From: Chthonomonas sp. UBA2387
GTDB lineage: Bacteria > Armatimonadota > Fimbriimonadia > Fimbriimonadales > Fimbriimonadaceae
Length of the DNA: 37,406 nt
Direction of reading: 5' to 3'
NCBI GenBank assembly: GCA_002343445.1
Contig: DDSP01000032.1
Coordinates: forward strand, 111,742-149,147
Positions within the stretch are counted from its first letter, which is position 1; every line of letters begins with the position of its first letter. Below are positions 7,786 to 17,000 of the stretch, one piece after another. The notes under the pieces were generated by a model. That model had not been told where the DNA came from and ran no database searches. It saw nothing but the letters and a program-made list of their open reading frames with translations. Both the position numbers and the translations under genes were made by a program.

Positions 7786-8421
7786 ATGGTGACCATCGTC
7801 AATTACGGCTTGGGCAATCTCGGCTCGATCGTGAACATGCTCAAAAAGATCGGCGTGCCCAACATCCTGACCTCCGACCCCGCCGACGTGGTGGCCGCCG
7901 AGCGGCTGATCCTGCCGGGTGTCGGGCACTTCGACAAGGGCATGTCGCTGCTTCACGAACGCGGCCTGATGGATGCGCTGAACGAAGCCGTGTTGCGCCG
8001 AGGTGTGCCCGTAATGGGCATTTGTCTCGGCATGCAGCTCTTGCTCGAAGGCAGCGAGGAAGGAAAACTCCCCGGTCTGGGCTGGATCAAGGGCTGGGTC
8101 CATAGGTTCCCCAATATGCAAGACGAGGACGGCAAACCTCTCAAAATCCCACATATGGGCTGGACCGACACCTACCCAGTCGCCGGCAAGCGCCTGTTCG
8201 AGCGGTGGGACGAGGACGAGACCCGCTTTTACTTTGTCCACTCGTTCCATGCCGTCTGCGACGACCCCGCCGATGTCGCGGCGACCGCCCACTACGGCAT
8301 CGACTTCACGGCCTCGGTCGAGCACGGGCACATCAGCGGCTGCCAATTCCACCCCGAGAAGAGCCATCGCTACGGAATGAAACTCCTCACCCATGTCTAC
8401 CGCCAAGAAGCAACTGCCTAG
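7786..8421 (+). CDS. hisH: HisH2-type glutamine amidotransferase subunit
   Basis: Glutaminase subunit of 211 aa that releases ammonia from glutamine for its HisF-like partner. It is a class I amidotransferase with nucleophile C80 in 'MGICLGMQLL' and catalytic H189 and E191 in 'CQFHPEKSH'. The features 'IPHMGWTDTY', 'RFYFVHSFHAVCDD' and 'HPEKSHRYGMKLL' resemble the HisH2 branch found in surface-polysaccharide clusters more than the histidine-pathway enzyme. In that branch HisH2 and HisF2 deliver ammonia to a WbpG/PseA-type sugar amidotransferase that makes acetamidino sugars. The gene overlaps the hisF2 start by 29 bases, implying translational coupling. No histidine genes and no wbpG homologue are in the window. 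The symbol denotes homology, not proven function. Confidence 0.85.
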   Translation: MVTIVNYGLGNLGSIVNMLKKIGVPNILTSDPADVVAAERLILPGVGHFDKGMSLLHERGLMDALNEAVLRRGVPVMGICLGMQLLLEGSEEGKLPGLGWIKGWVHRFPNMQDEDGKPLKIPHMGWTDTYPVAGKRLFERWDEDETRFYFVHSFHAVCDDPADVAATAHYGIDFTASVEHGHISGCQFHPEKSHRYGMKLLTHVYRQEATA

Positions 8422-9172
8422 GGTCATTCCATGCTTGCTCCTCAAGGGGCATGGACTCACCAAATCGGTGCAGTTCAAGGACTTCAAGTACGTGGGCGAC
8501 GCCGTCAACGCGTGCCGCATCTTCAACGAGAAAGAGGTGGACGAGCTGATGTTCCTCGACATCGACGCCTCGCGGGAGAACAAGAAGCCGCGCATCGAGT
8601 TCATCAAGGAGATCGCGGGCGAGCTGTTCATGCCGCTGGGCTACGGTGGCGGTGTGACGACCACGCAAGAGGCGGATCTGCTGTTCGCGGGAGGCGTCGA
8701 AAAGGTCAGCATCAACACTGCAGCTTATACGAATCCGCAACTCATCACCGACATCGCCAACCACTACGGCAGCCAGAGCGCCATCGTCACGGTGGACGTC
8801 CGCAAGCCCCTCATCGGCGGCTACAAGCTCTACTCGAACGGCGGACAAGTGCCGCAGAAGGTCTCGCTGCTCGACCACCTGCGGCGGATGGAAGACGCCG
8901 GCGCGGGCGAGTTCGTCATCAACTCGATCGATCAGGACGGCAAGATGTCGGGCTTCGACCTCAAGCTGATCACCCTGGTTTCCGAAGCGGTCAGCGTGCC
9001 GGTGGTCGCCCTGGGCGGGGCGGGCAACAAGCAACACATCTTCGACGCCGTTCAGGCGGGCGCGTCGGCCGTTGCGGCCGGCAGCATGTTCGTGTTCCAC
9101 GGCAAGCACCGGGCGGTGCTGATCACGTATCCGGGTCGGCGAGAACTGAAGGACCTGTTCGGGATCGTGTAG
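8393..9172 (+). CDS. hisF: HisF2-type ammonia-channel/synthase homologue
   Basis: (Beta/alpha)8 barrel protein of 259 aa paired with HisH2. It matches HisF along its length ('VIPCLLLKGHG', 'MFLDIDASRENK', 'MPLGYGGGVTT', 'VPVVALGGAGN', 'GASAVAAGSMFVFHG'). In true HisF the N-terminal 'CLDVKDG' carries the catalytic Asp11; here it reads 'CLLLKGHG', so that Asp is Leu16. The second catalytic Asp (HisF D130) is retained as D135 in 'VTVDVRK'. Loss of D11, together with the 'GSMFVFHGKHRAVLITYP' ending, fits the HisF2 group that channels ammonia in amidino-sugar synthesis rather than making imidazole glycerol phosphate. Its 3' end overlaps the convergent PIG-L gene by 50 bases. Confidence 0.85.
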   Translation: MSTAKKQLPRVIPCLLLKGHGLTKSVQFKDFKYVGDAVNACRIFNEKEVDELMFLDIDASRENKKPRIEFIKEIAGELFMPLGYGGGVTTTQEADLLFAGGVEKVSINTAAYTNPQLITDIANHYGSQSAIVTVDVRKPLIGGYKLYSNGGQVPQKVSLLDHLRRMEDAGAGEFVINSIDQDGKMSGFDLKLITLVSEAVSVPVVALGGAGNKQHIFDAVQAGASAVAAGSMFVFHGKHRAVLITYPGRRELKDLFGIV

Positions 9173-9923
9173 CCGCGCCTTGCGGCGCCAGACCCTCGGC
9201 GGCATCCACGGCCTCGATCCATCGCGCCCACGGGCGGCTCCCCTCGACCCTCTTTCTGAGGTCCGGCGGAAGATTGGGGGTCCGGAAATCGAAGTGCGTC
9301 TGCTTGCGCAGACGTTCGATTCTCGCCATGCTTGGCGCTCGAAACATCACCAGATCGCGTGCTTCGCTGCACACGATGTTGCGCCAGATGTTTTGGCTGG
9401 GGAAGCACCGCGCGCACCGCTTCTTCAGCACCGAGAGTTCGTCGTCGAGTGCGAAGACCTGTTCGCCCGTCGGATCGGCAAACCGGCCCATCCACGGGAA
9501 CCGGGTGGTGTACGGGTGGTACATCGGCACCTCGAAGCGGGGGCCCTCGAACGCCTGGGCCGCGGCCCAGTTGGTGGCGTCGTGATCCAGGTGCCCTTGC
9601 TCGAACGCGGGAACGACCAGCCGGTCCGGTGAGAACTCGCGCACGACGTCGGCCAAACCGCGCGCCAAGGTGGGCATCACCTCGATGAACCGCCCATCCG
9701 GCGCGTCGAGGAAGGTCAACGATTGCGGCTCTAGGCCGATCAACCCGGCCACGCGCAACGACTCGGCTCGGCGGACTTCGGTCGAGTGCATCCAGCACGA
9801 TGAAATCGCCGCGCCGGACTGGGCGACACGCCTCATCCAGCCACAGATGGCCAGTTCGTCATCCGGGTGGGCGAAGACGAACAACCAGCGCAGCGACGGG
9901 TCTGCCTCGAAGGCAACATCCAT
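9123..9923 (-). CDS. PIG-L (LmbE-like) zinc N-deacetylase
   Basis: 266 aa. The PIG-L signature AHPDDE is at residues 18-23 (H19, D21 and D22 being metal/catalytic positions), and the second motif HLDHD at 111-115 supplies another zinc histidine. The family removes acetyl groups from N-acetylglucosamine moieties in glycolipids, mycothiol or bacillithiol precursors and antibiotics. No signal peptide, so cytoplasmic. The C-terminal ~50 residues are charged and low in complexity and overlap hisF2 on the other strand. Its position against a probable sugar-amidating pair suggests an amino-sugar theme, but that link is inference. The ATG at 9923 faces the divergent lipoprotein gene. Confidence 0.85.
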   Translation of the reverse strand: MDVAFEADPSLRWLFVFAHPDDELAICGWMRRVAQSGAAISSCWMHSTEVRRAESLRVAGLIGLEPQSLTFLDAPDGRFIEVMPTLARGLADVVREFSPDRLVVPAFEQGHLDHDATNWAAAQAFEGPRFEVPMYHPYTTRFPWMGRFADPTGEQVFALDDELSVLKKRCARCFPSQNIWRNIVCSEARDLVMFRAPSMARIERLRKQTHFDFRTPNLPPDLRKRVEGSRPWARWIEAVDAAEGLAPQGAATRSRTGPSVLADPDT

Positions 9924-9986
9924 GTTCCATTCATTGTGGCCCGAATGGACCGCCTCACGAGAGGTGAGGGGGGTACAACCAAGTCC

Positions 9987-10559
9987 TTGCAGAAGCTCTC
10001 GGCACTCCTCGCCCTCGCTTGTCTCGCTTCGGTTGGTTGCAAGATCAACGAACAGGTGACGAAGCCCGAAGATGCATCCGAGTCCGGCACGGCGCGGTTG
10101 GAACTCGTGCGTCAGCGCATGGAAGACGACCTGGTCGAGGTCGAATGGAAGCTGACCGGCGACCGCAAGTGGGTTTGGGGCTCGGCCGACCCGGACCTGA
10201 AGTTACGTTACGCTTACCCGCTGGGCACGGGCCAAACGCACGGTGGCAAGCACATCTGGACGATCACCCTGCGGCTCCGGCGCTTCCCGGGCACCGACAA
10301 GGTGGTCGAAGAACGCGTGATGCTCGGCGACCTGCCCGAAGCCAAGAGCGGGGACAACTTCCTGGACACGTACGATCGGCCCATCGAGTTCGGCAAGGAA
10401 TACACGTGGAAGGGCTCGCTCAAGGACTCGGTCAAGCTCTACCAAACCGAGCCCACGACGATGACGGTGCCCGGCGAACTGCCCCTTTACGAGTTCAAGC
10501 AGCTCGACGAGGAAGGCAAAGAACGCATCCAGGGCATCCGCCTGAAGGTGATGGAATGA
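9987..10559 (+). CDS. Putative lipoprotein of unknown function
   Basis: 190 aa from TTG 9987. The N-terminus (MQKLSALLALACLASVGC) is a short lipoprotein-type signal with Cys18 as probable lipidation site; Ser at -3 is unusual but tolerated. An ATG at 9945 would add 14 residues ahead of an otherwise good signal and is the alternative. The mature part is beta-rich and charged ('LVEVEWKLTGDRKWVWG', 'HIWTITLRLRRFPG', 'YEFKQLDEEGKERIQG'). No known domain was recognised. Its stop overlaps the ATG of the methyltransferase gene (ATGA), so the two are translationally coupled. Confidence 0.65.
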   Translation: MQKLSALLALACLASVGCKINEQVTKPEDASESGTARLELVRQRMEDDLVEVEWKLTGDRKWVWGSADPDLKLRYAYPLGTGQTHGGKHIWTITLRLRRFPGTDKVVEERVMLGDLPEAKSGDNFLDTYDRPIEFGKEYTWKGSLKDSVKLYQTEPTTMTVPGELPLYEFKQLDEEGKERIQGIRLKVME

Positions 10560-11308
10560 GCGAACCTCTCGCCGAACATCCGACCGATTGGCGCAAGTTC
10601 TTCGACGCACACGCCCCACGGTACATGGAGAACACGTTCACTCGGCACACGGCCGCCGAGGTGGGCATGCTGATGCAGTTGTTCGGGCTTCCAGCGGGGT
10701 CGCGAATCCTCGACATGGGCTGCGGCACGGGCCGACACGCCATCGAGTTCGCGCGGCACGGCTTCCGGGTCACGGGCGTGGATTTCTCCGAGGGCATGTT
10801 GGAGCAGGCCCGGGCGGCATCGAGCGGCTTGGACATCGAGTGGATCTGCGCGGACGCCACCGAGTGGCGGTCGGACGAACCGTTCGATGCCGCAGTCTGC
10901 CTGTGCGAGGGCGGCGTCGGGCTGCTGGGCGAGCGGGACGACCCCGAAGTTCACGACCGAGCCATCCTGGAGAACATCGCCGCGTCGTTGCGCCCCGGCG
11001 CCCCGTTCGTGATGACGGCGCTGAACGGGTATCAGATCATTCGCCAGATGAAGGACGAGCACGTTCAGGCGGGCGCGTTCGACCCCGCAACCATGATCGC
11101 CCACTACAAGGACGATTGGGAGTTGCCGGAGGGCCGGACCACGTTCCGCATCCGCGAGCGCCTGTTCATTCCGCCCGAGATGGTGCGGTTGCTGCGCGGG
11201 GCCGGATTCCAGGTCGTTCATGTTTGGGGCGGCACGGCGGGCGAGTGGGGTGCACGACCGCTGAAGCTCGACGAGATCGAGGCGATGTACGTGTGCGTCC
11301 GCCATTGA
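10556..11308 (+). CDS. Class I SAM-dependent methyltransferase
   Basis: 250 aa with a Rossmann-fold methyltransferase core. Motif I is 'ILDMGCGTGRHAIEFA' (glycines at 55 and 57), motif II is 'VTGVDFSEGMLEQA', an acidic 'ICADATEW' precedes motif IV-like 'FDAAVCLCEGGVGLLG', and the post-core 'ASLRPGAPFVMTALNGYQ' follows. The layout is that of Methyltransf_25 enzymes, which methylate small molecules; the substrate cannot be read from the sequence. The start overlaps the lipoprotein stop by 4 bases and the propeller gene begins 39 bases later, so the three may be one operon. Confidence 0.82.
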   Translation: MSEPLAEHPTDWRKFFDAHAPRYMENTFTRHTAAEVGMLMQLFGLPAGSRILDMGCGTGRHAIEFARHGFRVTGVDFSEGMLEQARAASSGLDIEWICADATEWRSDEPFDAAVCLCEGGVGLLGERDDPEVHDRAILENIAASLRPGAPFVMTALNGYQIIRQMKDEHVQAGAFDPATMIAHYKDDWELPEGRTTFRIRERLFIPPEMVRLLRGAGFQVVHVWGGTAGEWGARPLKLDEIEAMYVCVRH

Positions 11309-11347
11309 TCGCTCCGTTTCACGAACTTGGGTAAAACGCGCCTTGAG

Positions 11348-13885
11348 ATGAGGCGCGTCACCCTACTGGTCTGCCTGTCCCTTCCCTTCGCCGCATGGGC
11401 GCAAGTGGACCTTCCCAAAACGCTGGACCTGCTCCAGCCACGACAACTTGGCCCGACGATCATGGGCGGCCGCATTGCGGATTTGGCCGTCTATGAGAAA
11501 GAGCCCCGAATCTTCTACATCGCCACCGCGAGCGGAGGGCTGTGGAAGACCGAGAACGGAGGGATCTCGACCTCGCCCATCTGGGACCGAGGCACAACGG
11601 TCGCTCTAGGCGCGGTGGCCGTAGACCCCAACGACGTCAACCACGTGTGGATCGGCACGGGCGAGGCGAACAGCCGCAACTCGACGGCGTGGGGCGACGG
11701 CGTCTACAAGTCGACCGATGGCGGCAAGACGTGGGAGCACGTCGGGCTGAAGCAGTCCATGCACATCAGTTCGATCATCATCCACCCCAAGGACAAGAAC
11801 ACGATCTTCGTGGGCGCTCTCGGGCCGCTTTGGGGACGCGGAGGCGAGCGGGGCCTCTATCGCACGACCGATGGCGGGAAGACGTGGTCGAACCTGCTGT
11901 CCGTGGACGACGTCACGGGCGTGATCGACCTGGTGATGGACCCCAAGAATCCGCGCAACATGCTGTGCGCGATGTACCAACGGGAACGGAAGCCCTGGCA
12001 ATTCGCAAGCGGCGGCCCTGGCAGCGGACTCTATCGCTCGACCGATGGCGGCAACAACTGGAAGAAGGTCGAGAAGGGCATGCCCGAGGGACCCATCGGC
12101 CGCATCGGCTTGGACTACTTCCACAAAGACCCCAAGATCGTGATCGCCACGATGGAGGCCGGTCAAGGCAAGGGCGGCTTCTTCCGCAGCACCGATGGCG
12201 GCGAGTCGTGGACGCGCATGAGCGGCACCAATCCGCGCCCGTTCTACTTCTCGATTCCCCGTCAAGACCCCCTGGACGAGAACCGAGTCTATGTGCCCGG
12301 CGTGCAGCTGATGGTCAGCGACAACAAGGGCGAGACGTTCCGCAACATGCCCACCAACGTCCACGTGGATCATCACGCGATGTGGATCAACCCGACCGAC
12401 AACAACCACTTGATCATCGGCGAGGATGGCGGCGTGGCGCAATCGCGAGACCGAGGGCTTCGGTGGGAGCACATCAACGATATGCCCTTGGGCCAGTTTT
12501 ATGGTATCGCCTTCGACATGAGGCGGCCCTATTACGTTTATGGCGGCCTTCAAGACAACGGTAGTTGGGGTTTGCCCACGCAGACCCGCCACGGTGGTGT
12601 TGCGTTCTGGCACAACTTCAACCTGAGCGGTGGCGACGGCTTCCACGTGCAGGTGGATCCCGAGGATTGGCGGACGGTGTATTCCGAGAGCCAAGGCGGC
12701 TTCCTGCAGCGGCGCGACTTGGTGACCGGCCAATCTCGCAGCATCCGCCCGCGACCACCGCGCGGCGAGACGTACCGCTTCAACTGGAGCTCGCCGATCC
12801 ACATTTCGCCTCACAACTCGAAGACGATTTGGTTCGGCGGCAATCGCCTGTTCAAGAGCGTCAACCGGGGCGACACTTGGTCGCTGACCACGGACGACCT
12901 GACCACCAACGACCCGGCCAAGCTCCAGCCCAGGGCCGGCGTGACGCCGGAAGACACGGGCGCCGAACGGCACTGCACGATCATCACGATCAGCGAGTCG
13001 CCGATGCAGGCGGGCGTGGTGTGGGTCGGCACCGACGATGGTAACGTCCAACTCTCGAAGGACGACGGCAAGACTTGGGAGAACGTGGCCTTGAACATTC
13101 CCGACCTTCCGGCGAACTCCTGGTGCTCTCGCGTCACGGCTTCCGCGTTCAAACTCGAGCGATGCTACGTCACGTTCGACAATCACCGGTCGAACGACTT
13201 CAAGTCCTACGTTTATGTGACGGAAGACTTCGGCAAGACGTGGACCAAGCTCAGCGGAGCGATTCCCGAAGGCGACTGCGCCTACGTCATCAAAGAGGGT
13301 CTCTCGAACGAGAATCTGCTCTTTCTCGGCACCGAGATGTCGCTTTGGGTCTCGATGGATCGCGGCCAGAATTGGACTCGATTCACCAAGGACTTCCCCA
13401 CGGTCGCCGTCCACGATCTGGCGATTCAACCGCGCGAGAAGGACCTGATCATCGGCACTCACGGTCGCAGCATCTGGACCATGGACATCGGCGCTCTCGA
13501 CCAGTTGGTTCCTGAAGTCATCGAGAAAGACTTGGCCGTGCTCAAGCCGCAAGACGTGCTGAACCTTGGGTTTACCGGGTACCAGCAAGGCGACGGTCAT
13601 CGGGTGTATCTATCGCGCAACACGCAGCCGGGCACAACCATCTTCTACTGGATGAAGACGGAGGTGACAGACGCGCCGCGCATCACGATCACGGACGTCA
13701 CCGGCCGCGCGGTCGCCGAGCTGAACGGCTCGCGACAAGCAGGTCTGAACCGGGTGGCGTGGAACGCCCGCACCCAGGGCCGAGGCATCGTCGCCGCGGG
13801 GACTTACAAGGTCACCGTGACCGTGGGCGACAAGTCGGAATCGAACACGATCGAGGTCGTGGACGTTTCCGAGCAGCCCGGTTAG
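11348..13885 (+). CDS. Secreted VPS10/sortilin-like Asp-box beta-propeller protein
   Basis: 845 aa. Signal peptide at residues 1-18 (MRRVTLLVCLSLPFAAWA). Most of the protein is a large beta-propeller with at least ten Asp-box turns of the form S/T-x-D-x-G-x-x-W/F: for example STDGGKTW, TTDGGKTW, STDGGNNW, STDGGESW, SDNKGETF, SRDRGLRW, SVNRGDTW, SKDDGKTW, TEDFGKTW and SMDRGQNW. The last ~80 residues form a FlgD/Ig-like strand domain ('GLNRVAWNARTQG', 'AAGTYKVTV'). Such proteins are usually annotated as VPS10-domain or glycosyl-hydrolase-like, but Asp boxes are structural and do not prove hydrolase activity. The sialidase Arg-triad was not identified. ATG 11348 is chosen because the signal peptide starts there. 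Confidence 0.88.
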   Translation: MRRVTLLVCLSLPFAAWAQVDLPKTLDLLQPRQLGPTIMGGRIADLAVYEKEPRIFYIATASGGLWKTENGGISTSPIWDRGTTVALGAVAVDPNDVNHVWIGTGEANSRNSTAWGDGVYKSTDGGKTWEHVGLKQSMHISSIIIHPKDKNTIFVGALGPLWGRGGERGLYRTTDGGKTWSNLLSVDDVTGVIDLVMDPKNPRNMLCAMYQRERKPWQFASGGPGSGLYRSTDGGNNWKKVEKGMPEGPIGRIGLDYFHKDPKIVIATMEAGQGKGGFFRSTDGGESWTRMSGTNPRPFYFSIPRQDPLDENRVYVPGVQLMVSDNKGETFRNMPTNVHVDHHAMWINPTDNNHLIIGEDGGVAQSRDRGLRWEHINDMPLGQFYGIAFDMRRPYYVYGGLQDNGSWGLPTQTRHGGVAFWHNFNLSGGDGFHVQVDPEDWRTVYSESQGGFLQRRDLVTGQSRSIRPRPPRGETYRFNWSSPIHISPHNSKTIWFGGNRLFKSVNRGDTWSLTTDDLTTNDPAKLQPRAGVTPEDTGAERHCTIITISESPMQAGVVWVGTDDGNVQLSKDDGKTWENVALNIPDLPANSWCSRVTASAFKLERCYVTFDNHRSNDFKSYVYVTEDFGKTWTKLSGAIPEGDCAYVIKEGLSNENLLFLGTEMSLWVSMDRGQNWTRFTKDFPTVAVHDLAIQPREKDLIIGTHGRSIWTMDIGALDQLVPEVIEKDLAVLKPQDVLNLGFTGYQQGDGHRVYLSRNTQPGTTIFYWMKTEVTDAPRITITDVTGRAVAELNGSRQAGLNRVAWNARTQGRGIVAAGTYKVTVTVGDKSESNTIEVVDVSEQPG

Positions 13886-13897
13886 CGAGCCATCGAG

Positions 13898-13925
13898 GGA
13901 CCTATGCTGGCTTCGGCGTAGGTCC
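13898..13925 (+). terminator. Hairpin after the propeller gene
   Basis: GGACCTATGC (13898-13907) pairs with GCGTAGGTCC (13916-13925) with one T-G wobble and an 8-base loop, 13 bases past the stop codon. Only a weak pyrimidine run follows, so it may be a terminator or an mRNA-stabilising hairpin. Confidence 0.4.
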
Positions 13926-14051
13926 TTCGGCCCTCTCTCTCTGCGGAATCTGCCAATGAACGGCCTCCGCAACCGGGTGGTGTAACGCCAAAACCGCGCA
14001 AACGTCAGGAAAAAGTCAGGTTCAAATGAATCTGATGGCCAAGGAATGGCC

Positions 14052-14057
14052 TATACT
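14052..14057 (+). promoter_or_regulatory. -10 box (TATACT) before the giant barrel gene
   Basis: TATACT predicts transcription from about 14064. This would exclude ATG 14026 as start and favours ATG 14062 (4 bases after the box) or ATG 14071. A GGAGG at 14064-14068 is too close to ATG 14071 for an ordinary Shine-Dalgarno site. Confidence 0.4.
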
Positions 14058-14061
14058 GACA

Positions 14062-17000
14062 ATGGAGGTCATGCACGTACCCCGCCTGAGAAGCTACGCC
14101 ATGAGTCTGACCGTCGCGCTAGGAGCGTGGACACACGGTCAGGTCTCGATGGAAGCCAACGGAACGTCGGAAACGCCGACGCCCGTTGTGGCTGGTCGGC
14201 AATCCATCGACCTCGTGCCCGTTCGCCCCGACGAGATCGGCTTGGCGCTGAGGCACGGCTACATCGTCCCCGGAAGCGAGCAGCTCGAACTCGGTGGCAG
14301 GGTCCTCAAGCGCGGCCGGGACTACCACCTCGACGCCGAAGCCGGCGTCGTCTACCTGATGATTCAGGCTCGGCCGGGCGACACGCTCCGCGCCATCTAC
14401 CGCCACGATCCCGAAGGCAAGATCAAGTCCGGGACCTCCGATCTCGCGGCCAAGTTGGGCAGCATGAGGTTCGATCTCGTGCCGGGAGCGATGGGCATGG
14501 TGCTGGGTCTGGGCATGACCGAGCGCATGCAGGACGGCTCGGTCCTCCGCTCGAACGTCTACGGCCTCAACAACAGCTTCTCCGTCGCACCGGGCTGGTC
14601 CATCGCGGGCGCATACATGGTCGGTGACCGACAGCGCACCGAAGCCCGCTCGGGTTTCGAAGTCGAGGGCGCCAAGAAGGAAACCGAAACGGGCAAGTCC
14701 AAGTTCGTGGTCCAGCAGATGAAGGCCGGGCTTCTGGGCGGCTCGGTGACGGTCGACTACCAAGACATCAGCAAGAACTTCACGGGCTTCAGCGCCGTCG
14801 CGGGGAACCTGCAGGGCGCCAACGTGGATCAACTCCGCAAAGAGCGTGGTCTTGAGCGCCAGGGCTTCAGCCTCCAAGACGCCAACGTCGGCGTCGGGAA
14901 GTTCAGCCAGTCCATGCGGACCGTGAAGGACGACACGGGTTCGCTCGAATGGCGGACGCTCGGATTCGCCTCCGGCGGGTTCAGCCTCAACTGGGATTCC
15001 CGCAAGATCGACAAAGACTTCAAGCGGTTCAACGACCTCGCCGAAGGCGACCGCGAACAACTCAAGAAAGAAGCCGGTCTCAACCGCGAGAATCTGGCCA
15101 TCGGGTTCAAGCAGTCGGTCGGTGCGATGAGCTACACGGCCAACAAGATCGAGGACGGCAACGGCAAGGGCATCCACCGGCGAGCGTTTACGATGGAAGC
15201 CGTCCAAACCAAGTTCACGTACGGCGACCAGCACATCGAAGACGGCTTCACGGCCTTTGGCGGCCTGGCCGAAGGCGAGCGCGGCCAGTGGGCTCGCGAG
15301 GGTGGCCTGCGCCGCGAGTGGTTCGGCGTGGAAACGGCGCTACTCGGCGCGAAGTCGCCAGTGAAGTTTTCGTCCAGTTCGGTCCGCAACGACAACGGCG
15401 ATTTCCGCTCCACCGACCTGTCGGCCCAGTTGGGTGGGTTCACCGTCACACGAAACGAGAAAATCGTGGACGAGAAGTTCGGCGCGTTGCCCAACCTCGC
15501 TCCCGCCGAACTCGGGGCGCACGTGCAAGGCGTCGCCCAGATGTATCAGCCCACGGGCATCCAGATCAAGAACACCGAAGCCGGGGCGTTCGCAAGCGGG
15601 TACGGCATTGACCGCACTTCGACGCGGATCACGGGCCAACCGCTCAAGGACGTCGACGTCCGTGCCGAGTCGCTGTCCGTCAGCGGAAGGACCTCCGGTG
15701 CCACGGTGGACTTCCTGCAGATCGTGGGCAAGAGTGCGGCGTTCAAGTTCCGCAACCAGCGAACAGGCAATGGATTCAACGAGTTCGGCAAGCTCATGGA
15801 GTTCGAGCGGCACCAACTCGGCAACGTGGCTGGACTCGACACCAGCGAAGTCGAGGCCTCGACCGCGCTCCCGAAGGGCGGAAAAGCGACCTTCTCGCAG
15901 CTTCAAGTGGACGGACCCAACGGTGGGCTCGAACGCACCGAGGCCGGACTCACCAGCAAGAACCTCGACGTCAAGTTCGTCACCCGAAACGTGGACGACG
16001 AGTTCAACGACGTCGGCCAGTACCTGCACCCCGAGCGGCAACTCTTCGCCGGGATGAAAGGCTACAAGCAGAGCGAGATGCTGGCCCGCTGGCAGATCCT
16101 GCCGACGCTCAAGGTGTACGCCCAGTGGTACGACGCGAAGAACTCGTCGCTGGAGCGAGACAAGGTCTACCGTGAAACCCGGTTGGCCTACGCTTTGGAT
16201 AAGCACACTCAGGTGGACGCTTCCCGCATCGAGCGCAAGGACGACGACCCACTGAACACCATCTTCGCGCAGCAGCACGACACGTGGTCCATCCGCCGCG
16301 ACTTTGGGCGGTTCGGCGTGGTCAGCTTCGCCGAGGAGAAGGTCACCTTCGCCGGAACCGAAGCGAAGGACCCCGACCGAACCAAGACCTATGTCGGCTA
16401 CGAGACCAAAATCGACGACAAGACGTCGTTCAAGACCGAACAGATCGTCACCAAGTTCGAAGGCGGCACCGAAGAAAAGGTCAGCGCCAACACGGTGAGC
16501 AAAGAAATCACTCCGCGTATGGGCGTGAGCGTCACCGACGTCAAGATCAACCGCGAAGGCGAAGAGAAGGACGAGACGAAGCGCGTGTATGGCTTCTGGT
16601 ACGACTTCGGCCAGAACATCCGGATCAAGTACGGGGTGGATCGTCAGCTCAAGGGCGACCAAGGCGCGTCGCTCAAGTCGGACCTCAGCGTGACTCCCGG
16701 CCAAGTCGGCGACGTGAAGATCGACAGCGCCAACTACAACGTGGACCGCGTGGACGATTCGCGGCAAAACCGCCACGTCGGCAACGTGCAACTCGGCACC
16801 GTCAAGCCGCTCCAATTCGGTCCGCTCAGCAACGTGACGTTCCGCTTTGCTGCCGACACCGAGCGCAACCACTTCGACTGGCGCAAGGAAAACCGCGACT
16901 TCAACTTCGGCGCGAAGCTCGGTTCCACCGCTTTCGGCTTCTCGTACAAGAGCCAAGTGCACCCTACGGGAGACCGAGGCGTGGATCGGAAGTTCTCCTT

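Noticed and set aside
7786..9172. Histidine biosynthesis operon
   Set aside because: HisF lacks the catalytic Asp11, sequence style is HisH2/HisF2, and no other his genes are present.
11606..13600. Long open frame (664 codons) antisense to the Asp-box propeller
   Set aside because: Low-diversity translation rich in His, Arg and Val, no start signals; the sense strand carries ten Asp boxes.
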